Part shown: positions 5,940 through 8,757 of the stretch, piece after piece
How the letters are laid out: each line of letters starts with the position of its first letter
How positions within the stretch are numbered: position 1 is the first letter of the stretch
Notes under the pieces: generated by a model
Databases searched by the model: none
Seen by the model: only the letters and a program-made list of their open reading frames with translations
What the model was told of the DNA's origin: nothing
NCBI GenBank assembly: GCA_027016675.1
Contig: JALUSH010000204.1
Location: 1 to 8,757 of the forward strand
From: Thermodesulfovibrio sp.
Lineage (GTDB): Bacteria > Nitrospirota > Thermodesulfovibrionia > Thermodesulfovibrionales > JdFR-85
DNA length: 8,757 bases
Reading direction: 5' to 3'
Translations under genes and position numbers: made by a program

Positions 5940-6473
5940 ATGGTAGAGATATTCTTAAAGGGTGGGGTGATGATGTACCCCATACTTGTCTGTTCTGTTC
6001 TGGGGCTTGCCCTTCTGATACAGAAATATATCCAGTACAGGAGGGCATTGAACATTCTGCAGAGACCACCTGAGGAACTGCTTAATGACAGACCTGTAAT
6101 ACTCTTGTCCCTTCTTGAATGCATTGAGAAGGGCTGTAATGACCAGGAACTCTCCATTGTGGGTACAAAGCAGGTAAGGGAGATTGAAAAGGGACTGAGC
6201 TATCTTGGTCTTATTGCCATGATAACCCCCCTTATGGGGCTTACAGGCACTGTGCTTGGCATGATAAAGGCATTCATGGTCATCTCCGTTAACCCTACAG
6301 TTAATCCTGCAATGCTTGCTAGTGGTATCTGGGAGGCACTCATAACCACTGCAGCAGGGCTGATCGTGGCCATTCCCATCCATGTGGGACATCATTACCT
6401 TGAGAAGCGCGCAGATGAGATAGCCTTTCTGATGAGAGAGGTAACCGTATTTGCTGTCAACAAGAAGCCATAG
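5940..6473 (+). CDS. exbB: ExbB-type proton-channel protein (MotA/TolQ/ExbB family)
   Basis: A 177-residue inner-membrane protein that forms, with ExbD, the proton channel driving TonB. There are three membrane segments: about 10-28 (start motif GGVMMYPIL), about 86-112 and about 134-152. The two conserved family blocks are present: TPLMGLTGTVLGMIKAF (96-112) and EALITTAAGLIVAIP (132-146), including the channel-lining threonines. It is shorter than E. coli ExbB (244 aa), mainly in the cytoplasmic loop between helices 1 and 2, as in many small ExbB/TolQ homologues. ATG 5940 is preceded by AAGGAG (5929-5934) at 5-nt spacing; a nearer ATG at 5935 is out of frame. The short distance to exbD and the tonB gene upstream argue for a TonB role rather than TolQ. 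Confidence 0.9.
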   Translation: MVEIFLKGGVMMYPILVCSVLGLALLIQKYIQYRRALNILQRPPEELLNDRPVILLSLLECIEKGCNDQELSIVGTKQVREIEKGLSYLGLIAMITPLMGLTGTVLGMIKAFMVISVNPTVNPAMLASGIWEALITTAAGLIVAIPIHVGHHYLEKRADEIAFLMREVTVFAVNKKP

Positions 6474-6481
6474 GGGGAGTA

Positions 6482-6889
6482 ATGGAATTTAAAAGGAGAA
6501 GATACAATCATTCCTATCTGAATATTGCACCCCTTGTGGATGTGGTATTTCTGCTATTGTTGTTCTTCATGCTCACATCACATTTTATTGAAGAACAGTC
6601 TATCAGGGTAAGACTGCCTGAGTCCAGGACCTCAGAATACACAGAAAGGGCTGGAATCAGGATATCTATAAATGAAAAGGGGGATGTTATACTCAACAGA
6701 AAGAAGGTAAAAGTGGATGATCTTCACACCTTATTAAAAGAGCAGATATCTCTTGACAAGACAAAGAATGTTGAGATACGAGCAGACAGGGATGTGAAGG
6801 TTTCTCTTCTTATGAAGGTGATTGACGAGATAAGGCTTGCAGGGATCAATGACTTCAATATTGTAACGGAAAAGAGATTCCAGAGGTAG
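6482..6889 (+). CDS. exbD: ExbD-type accessory protein of the TonB motor
   Basis: A 135-residue inner-membrane protein (ExbD/TolR family, E. coli ExbD 141 aa) and partner of ExbB. It has a short basic cytoplasmic tail (KRRR at 4-7). A single membrane helix (about 18-34) carries the essential proton-handling aspartate, Asp20, in APLVDVVFLLLLFFM. A periplasmic domain of about 95 residues follows, with the typical pattern of short strands: IRISINEKGDVILN, then VEIRADRDVKVSLLMKVIDEIRLAGI near the end. It starts 8 nt after exbB. The Shine-Dalgarno GGGGAG (6474-6479) leaves only 2 nt before the ATG, a tight spacing that suggests coupled translation. No good intrinsic terminator follows the stop. 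Confidence 0.9.
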   Translation: MEFKRRRYNHSYLNIAPLVDVVFLLLLFFMLTSHFIEEQSIRVRLPESRTSEYTERAGIRISINEKGDVILNRKKVKVDDLHTLLKEQISLDKTKNVEIRADRDVKVSLLMKVIDEIRLAGINDFNIVTEKRFQR

Positions 6890-7000
6890 TTTTTTACCTA
6901 AAGCCCTGTCTTTTCAACAATAGTGTCCGGTAAAAATAGAGAAACAATATTATAAGGATAGGCATATCTATCCAAAAGAAATCCCTGTCAAGGCAGGGCA

Positions 7001-7079
7001 CCTATACGGAAATCAGATGTCGGAAACCGGAAGTCAGAAACTCCAAAGTTTGTAATCCCACCTCTGACCTCTGTATAGG
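7001..7079. repeat. Second heptamer-type inverted-repeat element
   Basis: The element is closed by CCTATAC (7001-7007) and GTATAGG (7073-7079). From 7008 the left arm reads as five 7-nt units of the RGAARTC type (GGAAATC, AGATGTC, GGAAACC, GGAAGTC, AGAAACT). The right arm carries the complementary CCTCTGACCTCTG (7060-7072). This is the same design and nearly the same unit as the block inside the riboswitch at 51-129, but more worn. It belongs to no gene and is probably a dispersed genomic repeat. Confidence 0.65.
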
Positions 7080-7146
7080 CCATGTAGCAATACCTCAGGT
7101 ATCTTACATCAAGATTCTTATCTATCCACTTAAGTCTTAAAAAGAC

Positions 7147-7193
7147 CACCCCCTCTAAACCTCCCCCTTCAAGGGGGAGGTTTAGAGGGGGTG
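7147..7193. repeat. 47-nt near-perfect palindrome
   Basis: Two 23-nt arms (7147-7169 and 7171-7193) are exact reverse complements around a single C at 7170. They are very C/G-rich at both ends with a CTAAA/TTTAG core. As RNA this would be an extremely stable hairpin. No T-tract follows on either strand, so a classic terminator is not supported, though it could block exonucleases or help end convergent transcripts. Palindromes of this CCCCCTT-AAGGGGG type are, to my knowledge, found as dispersed repeats in several bacterial genomes. Confidence 0.75.
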
Positions 7194-7224
7194 TATCAAT
7201 GCCATGATGAACCACCTCTGTCTA

Positions 7225-7251
7225 CTCCGAAAAATCTGCGATTTTTCGGAG
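7225..7251 (+). terminator. 12-bp hairpin, possible terminator for exbD
   Basis: CTCCGAAAAATC (7225-7236) pairs perfectly with GATTTTTCGGAG (7240-7251) around TGC. On the + strand it is followed by GGCCTTTCTT, a weak pyrimidine tract, so weak termination of the exbB-exbD transcript is possible. It lies 335 nt after exbD and may simply be another repeat. Confidence 0.3.
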
Positions 7252-7262
7252 GGCCTTTCTTG

Positions 7263-7290
7263 CTGCTCACTGCTTACTGCTAACTGTGAA
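7263..7290. repeat. Four tandem 7-nt units (CTGCTNA type)
   Basis: Four consecutive heptamers, CTGCTCA, CTGCTTA, CTGCTAA and CTGTGAA, occupy 7263-7290. The unit differs from the RGAARTC repeats elsewhere in the window but has the same 7-nt period. Confidence 0.6.
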
Positions 7291-7333
7291 TAAGGTGTGG
7301 TGCTTATTTTTCTTCGGCACCCTGCCTTGTTTT

Positions 7334-7353
7334 ATAAAATCGAAAGATTTTAT
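7334..7353 (-). terminator. AT-rich hairpin downstream of the M16 gene
   Basis: ATAAAATC (7334-7341) and GATTTTAT (7346-7353) form an 8-bp stem with a GAAA tetraloop as read on the + strand. Partial outer pairing of CACCC (7319-7323) with GGGGTG (7354-7359) is possible. It lies 38 nt beyond the stop of the - strand gene. The stem is AT-rich and no U-tract follows, so it is a weak terminator candidate at best. Confidence 0.25.
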
Positions 7354-7391
7354 GGGGTGACAGTTGAAACGAAAAATTAATACCCCCTATC

Positions 7392-8757
7392 CTAAAAAGA
7401 TTTAGAAGGTTTATCGGACAGTAGTGTCTTTTCAATATTACCTACTATCACAAGTAGATACCTTTCAGGATGAAGGTATTTCCTGGCAACCCTCAGGACA
7501 TCATCCTTAGTAACAGAATTTATGTATTCTGGATATTTCCTATCATAGTCTATGCCAAGCCCGTAGAACTCTGTGAGTGCAAGGAAGTCAGCAATTTTGC
7601 CCAGCGTATCAATTCTCCTGGGGAAGCTACCTGTGAGATATGATTTAGCATCCTTAAGCTCTCCCTCTGAGACAGGCTCTGACTGGATGCGTCTCATCTC
7701 ATCAAGTATTACATCTATCACCTTTTTGGCTGATTCATTCTTTGTCTGCACTGCTGCCTGAAACACACCTGGTTCAAGATCAGAACTGAAGATGCTATAA
7801 ACATCATAGGCAAGCCCCATCTCATCTCTTATCTTTGTCATCAGCCTTGAGGCAAACCCACCACCGCCAAGTATATAGTTCATCACTGAAAGGGCATAGT
7901 AATCAGAGTTTGAACGGCTGACGCCAAGATGGCCTATGATAATATTGGCCTGTGTGATTTTCTTTTCAATCTTGAGAACCCTTGGTGATTCAGGGTTTCT
8001 TACCTCAGGTATGCTCTTTCGCGGAATCGGTGCTGGCTGCCATCCGGATAGATACCTTTTGATAAGGCCCTCTATTTCCTGAGAATCAATATCTCCAACT
8101 ATTACCAGTATGGCATTGTTTGGTCTGTAATAGGATTTATAAAATCTCTCTATATCATTCTTTTTGATATTGTCAAGGGTCTCAAGACTGCCCTCAACCA
8201 CCCTGCCATAGGCATGCTCAGTACCGTAAAGGGCCTTCCTGAATGCACGCTCAGCAACAAAAGAGGGATCATCCTCAGATTGTTTAAGGGCACCCTTAAT
8301 AAGCTCCTTCATCCTCTTTATCTCCTCATCAGGAAAGGTGGGATTGAGAAGTATATCAGAGAAAAGTTCAAATCCCTTCTGGATGTCCTTTTTCAGGACA
8401 GAAAGATTAACCATGGTGTAGTCCCTGTCTGTAGAGGCCCCAAGGCTACCACCGATAAATTCTATCTCTTCACTAATCTGTTCTGATGTCCTGTGTTTTG
8501 TACCCTCATCAAGAAGCGAGGCTACAAGGTTTGCAAGCCCTGCCTTCTCCGGAGGTTCATCAAGGGGTGATGCCTTTATTAGCAATGTGACATCTACAAT
8601 GGGCAGGTTGTGTCTTTCTGCATAAAGAAGAGTTAGCCCATTGGGAAGTACCTCTCTTTTTGCATCAATTGCAAATGAGGTATCTGTATAAAAAAGTAAA
8701 ATAGAGAGAAATATAATAAATGTCAGTAGTATCCGATAAAAAACACTAAAACTATTC
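7392..8757 (-). CDS. M16-family peptidase homologue lacking the zinc motif, secreted, 5' end outside the window
   Basis: A homologue of pitrilysin-family (M16) zinc proteases, with 454 residues visible. The frame stays open to the window edge. Upstream of the TTG at 8585 it encodes a clear signal peptide (YRILLTFIIFLSILLFY, about residues 7-23, then FAIDAKREVLPNG), so the start must lie just beyond 8757. The N-terminal domain keeps the family context KAGLA...DEGT, but HxxEH is replaced by NLVAS (visible residues 76-80), so this chain should not bind catalytic zinc. The C-terminal domain keeps the GGGGFASRLMTKIRDEMGLAYDVYS block, whose Arg/Tyr pair is typical of the partner subunit in heterodimeric bacterial M16 proteases. 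A catalytic M16 gene is expected next to it, probably just upstream on the same strand. It converges on the B12 locus and is probably unrelated to it. Confidence 0.85.
   Translation of the reverse strand, partial: NSFSVFYRILLTFIIFLSILLFYTDTSFAIDAKREVLPNGLTLLYAERHNLPIVDVTLLIKASPLDEPPEKAGLANLVASLLDEGTKHRTSEQISEEIEFIGGSLGASTDRDYTMVNLSVLKKDIQKGFELFSDILLNPTFPDEEIKRMKELIKGALKQSEDDPSFVAERAFRKALYGTEHAYGRVVEGSLETLDNIKKNDIERFYKSYYRPNNAILVIVGDIDSQEIEGLIKRYLSGWQPAPIPRKSIPEVRNPESPRVLKIEKKITQANIIIGHLGVSRSNSDYYALSVMNYILGGGGFASRLMTKIRDEMGLAYDVYSIFSSDLEPGVFQAAVQTKNESAKKVIDVILDEMRRIQSEPVSEGELKDAKSYLTGSFPRRIDTLGKIADFLALTEFYGLGIDYDRKYPEYINSVTKDDVLRVARKYLHPERYLLVIVGNIEKTLLSDKPSKSF

Larger units (their letters stand above)
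6890..7391. other. Repeat-rich convergent intergenic region, 502 nt
   Basis: This region lies between the 3' ends of exbD (+) and the M16 gene (-), so it needs no promoter and probably contains both 3' untranslated regions. It holds small hairpins GGATAG/CTATCC (6956-6973) and CCCTG/CAGGG (6983-6998), a heptamer-type element (7001-7079), a palindrome (7147-7193), a 12-bp hairpin (7225-7251), a CTGCTNA-type tandem run (7263-7290) and an AT-rich hairpin (7334-7353). No credible coding frame is seen; the antisense frame at 6988-7215 is made of these repeats. Confidence 0.75.

Noticed and set aside
5955..6395. 146-residue open frame antisense to exbB
   Set aside because: exbB carries all family motifs on the + strand; the antisense product is Cys/His-rich without any recognisable domain.
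5940..6889. TolQ-TolR rather than ExbB-ExbD
   Set aside because: The families are similar, but there is no tolA, tolB or pal nearby, and tonB with B12 transport genes lies upstream.
6988..7215. 75-residue - strand frame in the exbD-M16 intergenic region
   Set aside because: Its sequence is the translation of the palindrome and heptamer repeats (runs such as PPLNLPLEGGGLEG and DFRFPTSDFRI), so it is a repeat artefact.

Overview
The window looks like an outer-membrane cobalamin (vitamin B12) import locus of a Gram-negative bacterium. The signs of an outer membrane are a TonB-dependent receptor, a periplasmic binding protein and a TonB-ExbB-ExbD energy module. Arginine codons are mostly AGG/AGA and the intergenic DNA is repeat-rich. 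I lean towards Nitrospirota or a neighbouring deep-branching lineage (Desulfobacterota is also possible), but that is an impression from gene content and codon use, not a demonstrated assignment.

Layout on the + strand: positions 1-175 hold the 3' part of a cobalamin riboswitch, cut by the window edge. One of its peripheral arms is built from ten 7-nt repeat units. It leads directly into btuB (181-2253), then btuF (2276-3106), btuC (3099-4061), btuD (4065-4808) and tonB (4805-5611). These five genes have gaps of at most 22 nt or overlap, so they read as one riboswitch-controlled transcript. A 328-nt spacer follows (5612-5939). It holds a 129-bp inverted-repeat element, a possible 51-aa small ORF with a good ribosome binding site, a possible promoter and a compact predicted three-way-junction RNA. 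Next come exbB (5940-6473) and exbD (6482-6889).

Positions 6890-7391 are a convergent intergenic region packed with repeats: a second copy of the heptamer-type element, a 47-nt near-perfect palindrome, two shorter hairpins and a second kind of 7-nt tandem repeat. The far end (7392-8757, - strand) is an M16-family zinc-protease homologue. It lacks the HxxEH metal motif and runs off the window through a signal peptide, so its true start is outside the window.

How the genes work together: BtuB binds cobalamin at the cell surface. TonB, energised by the ExbB-ExbD proton channel, opens the receptor. BtuF captures the vitamin in the periplasm, and BtuC-BtuD moves it across the inner membrane using ATP. 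When adenosylcobalamin is plentiful, the riboswitch should hide the btuB ribosome binding site. The import system itself is a known type. The less ordinary material is in the non-coding DNA: the repeat-built riboswitch arm, the structured tonB-exbB spacer and the recurrence of 7-nt-period repeats.
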